Of a stretch of 9,068 nucleotides of DNA, positions 1 to 6,180 are shown one piece after another (the stretch's first letter is position 1; the number at the start of each line of letters is the position of its first letter). The notes under the pieces were generated by a model, which saw only the letters and a program-made list of their open reading frames with translations, had not been told where the DNA came from and did not search any database. This DNA comes from Natronomonas sp. (GTDB lineage Archaea; Halobacteriota; Halobacteria; Halobacteriales; Haloarculaceae). The DNA is taken from positions 1-9,068 of the forward strand of contig SLIW01000486.1 in assembly GCA_007135435.1 (NCBI GenBank), written 5' to 3'. Both the position numbers and the translations under genes were made by a program.

Positions 1-364
1 ACAGCGTGGAGGCGACGATGATCGGTACGACGGTCTGGTCGTGCGTCACCGTGTACGTCGGATGCATCAATCCGAGGCCGAACCCGATGGGGAGGGCACT
101 TGGAAGGGCGATCGCGAGGAGTAGGTTCTCAGCGGTCCGCGCCACGATCGCCATCAGCACCGCGACGAGGAGGAGTAGCGCTATCTCGACACCGGTGAGT
201 GGAACGGTGAAAACGAGGAGAGAGGTTGTTCCGCCGGGAACGGTCGGGTCGAACTGCCGACCGTACCGAAAGCCGAGAACGACGAGCACGACGCCTCCAG
301 CAAGGGCGACCATCATCCACCGATCGGACGTGCCACCGAGAAGATTCGTCCGGGACTCGGTCAT
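1..364 (-). CDS. membrane protein of unknown function, partial (C-terminus beyond left edge)
   Basis: An open frame runs from an ATG at 364-362 to the window's left edge with no stop, giving the first 121 residues. It begins MTESRTNLLGG and is clearly hydrophobic: a likely membrane segment at about residues 17-32, a long apolar stretch at about 47-75 that could be one or two segments, and another at about 80-100. A short charged loop (RYGRQFD) separates the first two. I recognise no family; the composition suits a small haloarchaeal multi-pass membrane protein. It lies downstream of fbp on the same strand but 291 bp away, past a tandem array and with its own promoter-like region, so it is probably a separate transcript. 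The start overlaps a CATATG palindrome, and no in-frame start upstream looks better. The hydrophobic pattern makes the reading frame convincing; function is unknown. Confidence 0.75.
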   Translation of the reverse strand, partial: MTESRTNLLGGTSDRWMMVALAGGVVLVVLGFRYGRQFDPTVPGGTTSLLVFTVPLTGVEIALLLLVAVLMAIVARTAENLLLAIALPSALPIGFGLGLMHPTYTVTHDQTVVPIIVASTL

Positions 365-391
365 ATGCCGCCCGTCCGGTCGGGAACCCAA

Positions 392-410
392 GTACTTTCA
401 CCTGCAGTAC
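392..410. promoter_or_regulatory. GTACT-N9-AGTAC inverted repeat, TrmB-like operator candidate
   Basis: The sequence GTACTTTCACCTGCAGTAC is an inverted repeat with perfect 5-bp arms and a 9-nt spacer. It sits 28-46 nt upstream of the ATG of the left-edge membrane gene, overlapping where its TATA/BRE should be. From memory, the Halobacterium sugar regulator TrmB binds TACT-N7/8-GAGTA; this site has the TACT/AGTA core at the right spacing but lacks the G of GAGTA on both strands. A second perfect palindrome, CGTACGGTACG, follows at 423-433. Assignment to TrmB is inference. Confidence 0.4.
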
Positions 411-522
411 GTGTGCGCGAGGCGTACGGTACGTTTCTGCATACCCACTATGTGGCTTTCGTCGGCCAGGACGAACGTCACGACGACATTCTTGCTGCCT
501 ATCTCCTCGGCTCCCGGGGAGC

Positions 523-630
523 CTGGGAGACCCGGGATACGTGCGACTGGGAGACCTGGGATACGTGCGACTGGGAGACCCGGGATACGTGCGACTGGGA
601 GACCCGGGATACGTGCGACTGGGAGACCCG
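523..630. repeat. 24-bp tandem repeat, 4.5 copies
   Basis: The unit reads CTGGGAGACC followed by CGGGATACGTGCGA. Full copies lie at 523-546, 547-570, 571-594 and 595-618, with a 12-bp partial copy at 619-630. Copies are identical except for one C-to-T change in the second (CCTGGG for CCCGGG). The array fills the gap downstream of fbp and ends 25 bp from its stop codon. As 24 is a multiple of three, all frames stay open through it, producing spurious repetitive reading frames. A GGCTCC/GGAGCC hairpin (509-523) abuts its left end. Confidence 0.95.
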
Positions 631-655
631 GCGTGTGCGGCCCCCGCGCCGTCGG

Positions 656-1630
656 CTACGAAAGTGCGTCCTCGAGCCGGCGGATGTACTCCTCGTTGCC
701 CACGAACAGCGGCGTCCGCTCGTGGAGTGACTCAGGCGTTCGAGCGAGGAGCGAGTTGTCACCGTCTGATGAACTCCCACCCGCGGACTCGACGATGTAG
801 GCGATCGGGTGGCCCTCGAACAGCAGCCGGAGCTTCCCCTCCGGCCGGTCCTCCAGACCCGGATAGCCGAAGATGCCCCCGTAGGTCAGGACCTGGTTCA
901 CGTCGCCGATCATCGCGCCCCCGTAGCGGAGCTTGAGCTCACGCTCGACCTCCGCGACGTAGTCGGCGAAGTCGTCGGTCCAGTCGGGCACGCGGCCACC
1001 GAAGCCGTAGACCGTGGGTTCGTCGGGGAGCTGCAGGTCCGACCTGACCACCTCCCGGTCGCCGTCCCCGGTGACGACCTCCTCGGTCACCGTCCCCTCC
1101 CGGGCGACGACCATCGTCGTGATCGGACCGTAGAGGACGAACCCGGAGGCCACCAGGTGTCGACCGGCGGCCGGGAGTGGCCGGTCGTAGACCCCGACGA
1201 TCGTCCCCATGGTGTTGTTCGACTGGAGGTTCGAGGAGCCGTCGAGCGGATCGACCGCCACGTGGAGGGCCCCGTCGTCGGCGCCGGTGCCCGCCTCGAC
1301 GACCTCGTCGCGCTCCTCGGACGCGTAGCTCGCGACGGCGTCGACGGCGAGCAGCCGCTCCTCGAGGAGCTCGTCCGCGTAGACGTCCGCCTCGAGCTGC
1401 CGCTCGCCCGAGGGGTTCTCCTCCGATTCGTAGACCCGCCGACCGGCGAGGCCACCGCGGATCTCCGGGGCGGTCGCGGCGACGACCGCGAGCACCTCGT
1501 CGACGGCCGCAGTGTCGACATTGGTATCGGCGTCAGCGTCTGCGTCGGCGTCGTTATCGGCGTTTTCGTCCGCGTCGGCGTCGTTATCGGCGTTTTCGTC
1601 CGCGTCCGCGTCGGAGTCGGCGTCGGTCAT
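656..1630 (-). CDS. fbp: fructose-1,6-bisphosphatase, class I
   Basis: Removes the 1-phosphate from fructose-1,6-bisphosphate to give fructose-6-phosphate, the committed step of gluconeogenesis; cytosolic and Mg-dependent. The 324-residue product has the metal-binding DPLDGSSN motif at 127-134, the upstream acidic pair in SYASEE (105-106), and the class I signature GKLRLLFEGHP at 265-275 followed by IAYIVESAGG. The catalytic core starts near residue 40, and length beyond that is normal for the family. Residues 1-38 are an Asp/Ala/Asn tract with two exact copies of a 10-residue unit (9-18 and 19-28), caused by a 30-bp DNA duplication. The ATG at 1630 is the only start that fits, 4 nt after the aldolase stop, so the two genes are surely co-transcribed with fba first. 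No strong Shine-Dalgarno is visible. Family assignment is secure. Confidence 0.96.
   Translation of the reverse strand: MTDADSDADADENADNDADADENADNDADADADADTNVDTAAVDEVLAVVAATAPEIRGGLAGRRVYESEENPSGERQLEADVYADELLEERLLAVDAVASYASEERDEVVEAGTGADDGALHVAVDPLDGSSNLQSNNTMGTIVGVYDRPLPAAGRHLVASGFVLYGPITTMVVAREGTVTEEVVTGDGDREVVRSDLQLPDEPTVYGFGGRVPDWTDDFADYVAEVERELKLRYGGAMIGDVNQVLTYGGIFGYPGLEDRPEGKLRLLFEGHPIAYIVESAGGSSSDGDNSLLARTPESLHERTPLFVGNEEYIRRLEDALS
1542..1601. repeat. 30-bp tandem duplication inside the fbp 5' end
   Basis: Two perfect 30-bp copies, 1542-1571 and 1572-1601, each GCGTCGGCGTCG then TTATCGGCGTTTTCGTCC on the plus strand. They are flanked by degenerate GCGTCN hexamers that extend the low-complexity tract to about 1526-1627. 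On the coding (minus) strand each copy encodes DADENADNDA. The length preserves the reading frame. Confidence 0.95.
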
Positions 1631-1634
1631 CCGC

Positions 1635-2429
1635 TCAGTCGGCCGCGGCGAGCGCCTCGTCCACGCTCGCCTCCTCGAAGATGACCTGTTCGAGCGCGTC
1701 GAGGATCCGCGTCGGGTCCTCGCGCTGCCAGACGTTCCTGCCCACGGCGAGGCCCTTGCCGCCCGCGTCGATGGTCTGCTTCACCGACTCGAGGAAGTCC
1801 CGGTCGGTCGTCTTCGAGCCGCCCGACATGACGACCTTCGTCGGGCCGGCCATCCGGACGACGTCCTCCATCGCCTCCCGGCTGCCTGGGTGCTTGACCT
1901 TCGCCACGTCGGCGCCGAGCTCCAGGGCGAGCCGGGCGGCGTAGGCGATGACGTCGGGCTTCGAGTCGTTCTTCAGCCCCTGACCGCGCGGGTACGACCA
2001 CATGACGACCGGGAGGTCGTGGGCCCGGGCGGCCTCGTGCGCCTCGCGGAACTCCTCCGCCATCTCGACCTCGTGGTTCGAGCCGCCGTAGAGGGTGAAG
2101 CCGACCGACGACGCGCCCAGGTCCACGGCGTGGTCGACGCCCCAGTTGACCGCGGAGTCGTGTTCGCCCATCCAGAGGTTCGACGTGCCGTTGAGCTTGG
2201 CGAGTAGCGCCACGTCGTCCTCGTAGCTCGGGTAGTACGCCTCGGCGACGCCCTTCTGGACGGCGATGGAGGTGACCGCCGGGTGGGTCGCCGCCTCGAA
2301 GGTCCGCCGCGGGTCCGCGCTCTCGGGGACCGCCTCGAAGTCGACGGGACCGTGTTCGAGCCCGTGGTCGTACGCGAGGATGAGCACCTTGCCGTCCCGG
2401 ACGAGCGGGGAGTCGTCGATGGGAATCAT
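1635..2429 (-). CDS. fba: fructose-bisphosphate aldolase, archaeal class I (DhnA type)
   Basis: Condenses dihydroxyacetone phosphate and glyceraldehyde-3-phosphate to fructose-1,6-bisphosphate through a lysine Schiff base. The 264-residue product is a TIM barrel of the archaeal class I/DhnA family. Visible landmarks are DHGLEHGP at 21-28, the active-site tyrosine in SYPRG (Tyr146), the Schiff-base lysine in VKHPGS (Lys179 best fits), and the phosphate-binding stretches GGSK (203-206) and GRNVWQRED (230-238). Homologues that make the aromatic precursor ADTH (2-amino-3,7-dideoxyheptulosonate synthases) typically show DHGVSxGP at the first motif as I recall it; EHGP here supports a true aldolase. 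Overlap-free pairing with fbp, 4 nt apart, supports the same conclusion. The ATG at 2429 has a weak TATA-like element 28 nt upstream and matches the family's N-terminus. Confidence 0.93.
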   Translation of the reverse strand: MIPIDDSPLVRDGKVLILAYDHGLEHGPVDFEAVPESADPRRTFEAATHPAVTSIAVQKGVAEAYYPSYEDDVALLAKLNGTSNLWMGEHDSAVNWGVDHAVDLGASSVGFTLYGGSNHEVEMAEEFREAHEAARAHDLPVVMWSYPRGQGLKNDSKPDVIAYAARLALELGADVAKVKHPGSREAMEDVVRMAGPTKVVMSGGSKTTDRDFLESVKQTIDAGGKGLAVGRNVWQREDPTRILDALEQVIFEEASVDEALAAAD

Positions 2430-2453
2430 ACGGGTCGAGATGCGTCGAGGCGC

Positions 2454-2463
2454 ACAAAGAAGA
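2454..2463 (-). promoter_or_regulatory. probable fba-fbp operon promoter (TATA-like)
   Basis: The only A/T-rich patch upstream of fba, read on the minus strand as ATCTTCTTTG with core TCTTTG at 2455-2460. Its centre is about 28 nt before the ATG at 2429, the spacing seen at other promoters here, implying a leaderless transcript. The match to a haloarchaeal TATA box is weak. A small AGAA-GA-TTCT palindrome overlaps it at 2458-2467. Confidence 0.4.
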
Positions 2464-2518
2464 TTCTGGTGTCGGGGGGTCGACGGCTCGGGGCGTCGGC
2501 CCTGAGATCAGCGGCCAG

Positions 2519-2630
2519 AGTCGACGGGCCGGGGAGTCGACGGGCCGGGGAGTCGACGGACCCGGTTGTCGACGGTGCAGGGAGTCGACGGACCCGGTTG
2601 TCGACGGTGCAGGGAGTCGACGGGCCGGGC
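2519..2630. repeat. 16-bp tandem array with a GTCGAC palindrome in every unit, 7 copies
   Basis: Seven 16-bp units occupy exactly 112 bp. Units 1-2 (2519-2550) are identical AGTCGACGGGCCGGGG. Units 3-4 (2551-2582) and 5-6 (2583-2614) are two identical 32-bp pairs made of AGTCGACGGACCCGGT plus TGTCGACGGTGCAGGG. Unit 7 (2615-2630) is AGTCGACGGGCCGGGC. An orphan copy with GTCGAC lies at 2478-2493. The array fills the gap between divergent fba and the hydroxyacyl-CoA dehydrogenase gene, ending 18 bp before the latter's TATA element. Confidence 0.95.
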
Positions 2631-2644
2631 GTCACCAGGTCGGC

Positions 2645-2656
2645 AACCTTTACACC
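2645..2656 (+). promoter_or_regulatory. TATA/BRE promoter of the hydroxyacyl-CoA dehydrogenase gene
   Basis: AACCTTTACACC with TATA-like TTTACA at 2649-2654, centred 28 nt before the ATG at 2680. That places the transcription start at or just before the ATG (leaderless mRNA) and argues against an in-frame start at 2566, which lies upstream of the promoter inside the 16-bp array. Confidence 0.65.
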
Positions 2657-2679
2657 CGCCGGCGTCCCAGCCTCTCGAC

Positions 2680-3540
<861 letters not shown>

Positions 3541-3573
3541 CCATCGACCGAATCAACCAACCGCTGACTCGAC

Positions 3574-3633
3574 CGACTGACCGTCCAACCTGACGACTGA
3601 CGGCCGACCCGAACGACTGACCGCCGTATCGAC
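3574..3633. repeat. degenerate 20-bp tandem repeat, 3 copies
   Basis: Three 20-bp units at 3574-3593, 3594-3613 and 3614-3633, each starting CGACTGAC(C/G)G and diverging in the second half. The less regular sequence at 3541-3573 has the same CGACTGA/CGACCGA words. It fills the 95-bp gap between two convergent genes, where transcript ends should lie, and ends just before the minus-strand stop codon. Confidence 0.7.
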
Positions 3634-3635
3634 CG

Positions 3636-3935
3636 TCAGCTGTCGCTCGCGAACGGCGGCTCGTCGCGGTGGGCGTCGGGGTTCGCGACCTCCTCGGCGT
3701 CGCCCTTCCGCACCTCCGACTGCTTCTGCTCCTCCTTCGCCCGCTCCGCCTGGGCCCGCTCGCGGGCCTCCCGCTGCTCCTGGATGACCTCGTCCTGTTC
3801 GTCCTCCGGGACCTCCTCGGCGTCCGCTGGCAGGTCGTCGTCCGTCTCGTCGTCCACACTGCCGTCGTCCGCCTCGTCGTCGACGCGTTCGACCGCCGGC
3901 TCCACGTCGTCCCACTCGCCGGAGTGATCACTCAT
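3636..3935 (-). CDS. small acidic protein of unknown function
   Basis: A 99-residue, highly charged protein I cannot assign to a named family. Residues 1-45 are Asp/Glu-rich and probably disordered; residues about 46-80 (from DEQDEVIQEQREARERAQ) alternate Glu, Arg, Gln and Ala as in a long single helix or coiled coil; the tail ends NPDAHRDEPPFASDS. There is no signal peptide or membrane segment, so it is predicted to be cytosolic. The frame is supported by the strongest TATA element in the window (TTATAT, 28 nt upstream of the ATG), the haloarchaeal acidic composition, and the neat fit between flanking genes. A GGAGGT abuts the ATG directly, too close to act as a normal ribosome binding site, so leaderless translation is more likely. 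It is divergent from the acyl-CoA dehydrogenase gene. Confidence 0.75.
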   Translation of the reverse strand: MSDHSGEWDDVEPAVERVDDEADDGSVDDETDDDLPADAEEVPEDEQDEVIQEQREARERAQAERAKEEQKQSEVRKGDAEEVANPDAHRDEPPFASDS

Positions 3936-3959
3936 ACCTCCAGGTAGGCTCGCGTCCCC

Positions 3960-3967
3960 GTTATATC
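3960..3967 (-). promoter_or_regulatory. TATA promoter of the small acidic protein gene
   Basis: On the minus strand AGATATAACG, with core ATATAA at 3961-3966 centred about 28 nt upstream of the ATG at 3935. Short CCGT/ACGG arms flank it (3958-3961 and 3973-3976), too short to call an operator. Confidence 0.65.
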
Positions 3968-4032
3968 TGTTGACGGTGAGACGACACGAAGTCCGTGAGG
4001 GCCAGGTTGCGGAGGGCGGTGACGCGCTCGCC

Positions 4033-4065
4033 GCGTCTCCACCACGAAAGGTAAAGTGGAGACGC
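4033..4065. promoter_or_regulatory. 10-bp-arm inverted repeat bracketing the acyl-CoA dehydrogenase TATA box
   Basis: Left arm GCGTCTCCAC (4033-4042) and right arm GTGGAGACGC (4056-4065) are perfect reverse complements. They are separated by 13 nt (CACGAAAGGTAAA) that hold the BRE (CGAAA) and TATA-like GGTAAAG of the downstream gene. As the transcript probably starts near 4080, this is a DNA element, not an mRNA hairpin. The layout suggests a dimeric repressor that blocks TBP/TFB binding; the identity of the regulator is unknown. Confidence 0.7.
4046..4056 (+). promoter_or_regulatory. BRE/TATA promoter of the acyl-CoA dehydrogenase gene
   Basis: GAAAGGTAAAG, with GGTAAAG at 4050-4056 centred 27 nt before the ATG at 4080. 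This supports a leaderless start there; a GTG in frame at 4056 lies within the promoter itself and is therefore unlikely. Confidence 0.6.
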
Positions 4066-4079
4066 CCGAACTACTGGGC

Positions 4080-5222
4080 ATGGACTTCAGCCCCACGGCC
4101 GAGCAGCGGCAGATCAGGGACATGGTCGCCCAGTTCGTCGACGAGGAGGTGGTCCCGGTCGCCTCCGAGATCGACGCGGCGGACGAGTTCCCCTGGGAAC
4201 TCGTCGAGCAGCTGGCCGAGCTCGACCTGATGGGGATGCCGTTCCCCGAGGAGTACGGCGGTGCCGGCCTGGACTACCACGCCTACCCCGCCGCCCTCGC
4301 GGAGATCTCGCGAGGTTCCGGCGGCCTCGGGACCATCGTCGCCGCCCACATCTCGCTGGCGGGCAACATGATCTACGAGTTCGGCGACGAGGCCCAGAAG
4401 GAGACGTACCTCACGCCGCTGGCGGCCGGCGAGGACATCGGCGCGTTCGCGCTCTCGGAACCGCAGGCGGGGAGCGACGTGCCGGCGATGGAGACGACGG
4501 CGGAGAAGGTGGGCGACGAGTACGTAATCGACGGGGGCAAGCTGTGGATCTCGAACGGGTCGGTCGCGGACACCGTCACCGTCTTCGCCAAGACCGACCC
4601 CGAGGCGGGCAAGCGGGGCATCTCCTCGTTCGTCGTCCGGCCGGAGGACGACGACGGGTTCGTCGTCGAGGGGACCGAGGACAAGCTCGGCGACAAGGGC
4701 TGTCCGACGGCAGAGCTCCGCTTCGACAACCTGACGATCCCCGAGTCCCGCCGTCTGGGCGAGGAGGGCCGGGGCTTCGTCCACGCGCTGAAGACCCTCA
4801 ACGGCGGCCGGATCACCATCGCCGCCCGCTCGGTCGGGATCGCCCAGGCGGCCCTCGATCAGGCGCTCGAATACGCTCAGGACCGCGAGCAGTTCGGCCA
4901 GCCGATCGCCGACTTCCAGGCGATCCAGCACAAGCTCGCCGACATGGACACGAAGGTCCGCGCCGCCCGCCTCCTGATGCACGACGCCGCCGACCGGAAG
5001 ATGCGCGGCGAGGACTTCAGGAAGGAGGCCGCCCAGGCCAAGCTCTACGCCTCCGAGGTCTCCCGCGAGGTCGCCAACGAGGGCATCCAGATCCACGGCG
5101 GCTACGGCTACGTGAAGGACTTCCCCGCCGAGCGGTTCTACCGGGACGCGAAGCTCAACGAGATCTACGAAGGTACCAGCGAGGTCCTCCGGAACACCAT
5201 CGCGAACGACCTGCTTGACTGA
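4080..5222 (+). CDS. acyl-CoA dehydrogenase
   Basis: FAD enzyme that oxidises acyl-CoA to trans-2-enoyl-CoA, the first step of beta-oxidation, passing electrons to an electron-transfer flavoprotein. The 380-residue length is typical of the short/medium-chain class. An N-terminal helical domain (about 6-118), a beta domain with signature AFALSEPQAGSD at 122-133, and a C-terminal helical domain are present. The catalytic base is Glu364 in IYEGTSE. The FAD/tetramer motifs DREQFGQPI (268-276) and QIHGGYGYVKDFPAERFYRD (337-356) are intact. The ATG at 4080 is preferred over a GTG eight codons upstream because the latter is inside the TATA/operator region. It is near the hydroxyacyl-CoA dehydrogenase gene but with its own promoter. 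Chain-length preference cannot be told from sequence; branched-chain or aromatic acyl substrates remain possible. Confidence 0.95.
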   Translation: MDFSPTAEQRQIRDMVAQFVDEEVVPVASEIDAADEFPWELVEQLAELDLMGMPFPEEYGGAGLDYHAYPAALAEISRGSGGLGTIVAAHISLAGNMIYEFGDEAQKETYLTPLAAGEDIGAFALSEPQAGSDVPAMETTAEKVGDEYVIDGGKLWISNGSVADTVTVFAKTDPEAGKRGISSFVVRPEDDDGFVVEGTEDKLGDKGCPTAELRFDNLTIPESRRLGEEGRGFVHALKTLNGGRITIAARSVGIAQAALDQALEYAQDREQFGQPIADFQAIQHKLADMDTKVRAARLLMHDAADRKMRGEDFRKEAAQAKLYASEVSREVANEGIQIHGGYGYVKDFPAERFYRDAKLNEIYEGTSEVLRNTIANDLLD

Positions 5223-5240
5223 GCAAGGCCGTTGTTGCAC

Positions 5241-5313
5241 CGAGCAGGGATCGCGCCGAGCTGCAGGAATCGCGACGAGCTGCAGGAATCGCGACGAGCT
5301 GCAGGGATCGTGC
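5241..5313. repeat. 19-bp tandem repeat, about 3.8 copies
   Basis: The unit CGAGCTGCAGGAATCGCGA occurs exactly at 5257-5275 and 5276-5294. A third copy at 5295-5313 drifts after GCAGGGATCG. A leading 16-bp copy at 5241-5256 (CGAGCAGGGATCGCGC) has lost CTG. The array starts 19 bp after the acyl-CoA dehydrogenase stop, in the 153-bp gap between convergent genes. Confidence 0.9.
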
Positions 5314-5375
5314 TGAACACCTACGGGCTGTTGTCGAACGTCGCTGGGACCATATCCTCGCCCCTGGCGGCCCCG

Positions 5376-5648
5376 TCACTCACCGACCTGCTCGTCGATC
5401 CATGCCGCGTATCGCTCGACGTTCTCGCGGCCCGCGTCTGTCAGGGAGTAGACGTCCTCGAGTCCCTCCACCCGCTTTTGCACGTGGCCCGTCGACTCGA
5501 GCGTCTCGAGCGCGCCGTAGAAGCGGTCCGGCTTGACCCGGCGGTCGTAGTGCGACTCCAGGGCCGACTTCAGCTGCTGGGCGCGACGCTCGTCGCCGTA
5601 GAGGAGGACACAGACGTCCCGGCGGAGCCCGCTGGCGAGCCATTCCAT
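5376..5648 (-). CDS. PadR-like winged-helix transcriptional regulator
   Basis: A 90-residue DNA-binding protein. Residues about 8-70 fit a winged helix: helix 1 (RRDVCVLLYGDERRAQQLKS), helices 2-3 with the recognition segment VKPDRFYGALETLESTGHV (38-56), then a beta wing with KRVEGLEDVYSLTDAGRENV (58-77). The pattern "YGALETLESTGHV ... YSLTDAGRE" is typical of the PadR family and of haloarchaeal phiH1-repressor-like proteins; the C-terminal helix (YAAWIDEQVGE) is the short dimerisation form. The start at 5648 gives the usual domain length; a longer in-frame start at 5798 would add unrelated sequence and run through the divergent promoter. A TATA-like CTTTTCAT sits 25 nt upstream. It is divergent from the 91-residue unknown gene with an inverted repeat between them, suggesting autoregulation and control of that neighbour. 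The ligand is unknown. Confidence 0.82.
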   Translation of the reverse strand: MEWLASGLRRDVCVLLYGDERRAQQLKSALESHYDRRVKPDRFYGALETLESTGHVQKRVEGLEDVYSLTDAGRENVERYAAWIDEQVGE

Positions 5649-5669
5649 GGAGGGAGGTCGGCCCCGCGC

Positions 5670-5677
5670 ATGAAAAG
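5670..5677 (-). promoter_or_regulatory. TATA-like promoter of the PadR-like gene
   Basis: CTTTTCAT on the minus strand, the only A/T-rich patch in the region, centred about 25 nt upstream of the ATG at 5648. It implies a leaderless transcript and supports the short 90-residue start. Confidence 0.5.
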
Positions 5678-5681
5678 CGCT

Positions 5682-5715
5682 CCCGTCACCGGTCGGGGAG
5701 GTCCATCGTGACGGG
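5682..5715. promoter_or_regulatory. 8-bp-arm inverted repeat in the divergent promoter region, operator candidate
   Basis: CCCGTCAC (5682-5689) and GTGACGGG (5708-5715) are perfect reverse complements 18 nt apart. The pair lies directly upstream of the TATA element of the PadR-like gene and 55-88 nt upstream of the ATG of the divergent gene. This is the expected place for an autoregulatory site; binding by the adjacent regulator is inferred. Confidence 0.55.
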
Positions 5716-5769
5716 CACCACCCGCCTCGAACCGGTAGGTTGGCAAGCGGCGGCACCGTACGTCGGCGC

Positions 5770-6045
5770 ATGTCGACGGCCGAGGCCAACGGTGTCACGG
5801 CACGCTACCGGGTGACGGAGACGGAGCGGCTGCTGGAGTTCGAACGGGAGGCCGACGGCAGCACGGCTGCGATCGCCCAGAACCGGGATGGATACGCCAT
5901 GCTGAAGGTCAGGCCGACCGCCGACGGCGACGAGCTCGAGCGCTACTACGGTCTGGACATGGCGCTCGATCACGCCGCCGAGCTGCTCGGCATCCCCGTC
6001 CACGACGTCCCGGTCCCGGAGGCCGCGGCCGACATGGGGATGTGA
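5770..6045 (+). CDS. conserved-looking haloarchaeal protein of unknown function, 91 residues
   Basis: A small soluble acidic protein starting MSTAEANGVTARYRVTETER. The layout looks like an alpha/beta fold: predicted strands at about 8-25 (VTARYRVTETERLLEFERE), 31-37 (TAAIAQN) and 39-47 (GYAMLKVRP), then a helix at about 61-74 (LDMALDHAAELLG), ending VPVPEAAADMGM. The sequence strongly resembles a family of short uncharacterised haloarchaeal proteins I have seen with the same GYAMLKVRPTADGDELERYYG core (possibly DUF7111; the number is from memory). No catalytic motif is evident. The ATG at 5770 is preferred to an in-frame start ten codons upstream because the family-like sequence starts here. 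It is divergent from the PadR-like gene. The promoter is poor: only TAGGTTGG near 5736-5743. Confidence 0.8.
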   Translation: MSTAEANGVTARYRVTETERLLEFEREADGSTAAIAQNRDGYAMLKVRPTADGDELERYYGLDMALDHAAELLGIPVHDVPVPEAAADMGM

Positions 6046-6148
6046 CCCGGCGAGCGCTCCTGGTCCGCTCCGATCCCGCCCTGCCACGACCATTCGAAGT
6101 CCGATCCCCGCTTACGAGTCGTGACCTCGTCGAGAGAGTCGGTCGGTA

Positions 6149-6158
6149 GCTATTTGTC
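6149..6158 (+). promoter_or_regulatory. TATA-like promoter of the 864-residue protein gene
   Basis: GCTATTTGTC with core TATTTG at 6151-6156, centred about 28 nt upstream of the ATG at 6181. It favours this ATG over the in-frame GTG at 6121. Confidence 0.6.
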
Positions 6159-6180
6159 CGTCCTGTGGCTTTCCGGGAGT

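Noticed and set aside
509..523. GGCTCC-CGG-GGAGCC hairpin downstream of fbp, considered as a terminator
   Set aside because: No T-tract follows on the minus strand and archaeal termination does not normally use such hairpins; it is also adjacent to a GC-rich repeat where short palindromes arise easily.
523..630. Considered as a CRISPR-like array
   Set aside because: Copies are directly adjacent with no unique spacers, and no cas genes are near; the same holds for the other arrays.
365..730. Plus-strand 121-codon frame starting at the base next to the membrane gene's ATG, encoding TWDTCDWE-like repeats
   Set aside because: It is open only because the 24-bp repeat is a multiple of three; it lacks haloarchaeal composition outside the repeat, has no promoter, and its 3' end runs antisense through the fbp C-terminus.
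2641..2661. CGGC-N13-GCCG around the hbd TATA element, similar in layout to the 10-bp repeat at 4033-4065
   Set aside because: Only 4-bp arms of pure G/C in very GC-rich DNA; expected by chance.
3936..3941. GGAGGT immediately before the ATG of the small acidic protein gene as a Shine-Dalgarno site
   Set aside because: Zero spacing to the ATG is too short, and the TATA position implies an mRNA that begins at about that point.
4071..5240. 389-codon minus-strand frame opposite the acyl-CoA dehydrogenase gene
   Set aside because: Antisense shadow caused by high GC at third positions; the plus strand carries an intact, motif-complete enzyme.
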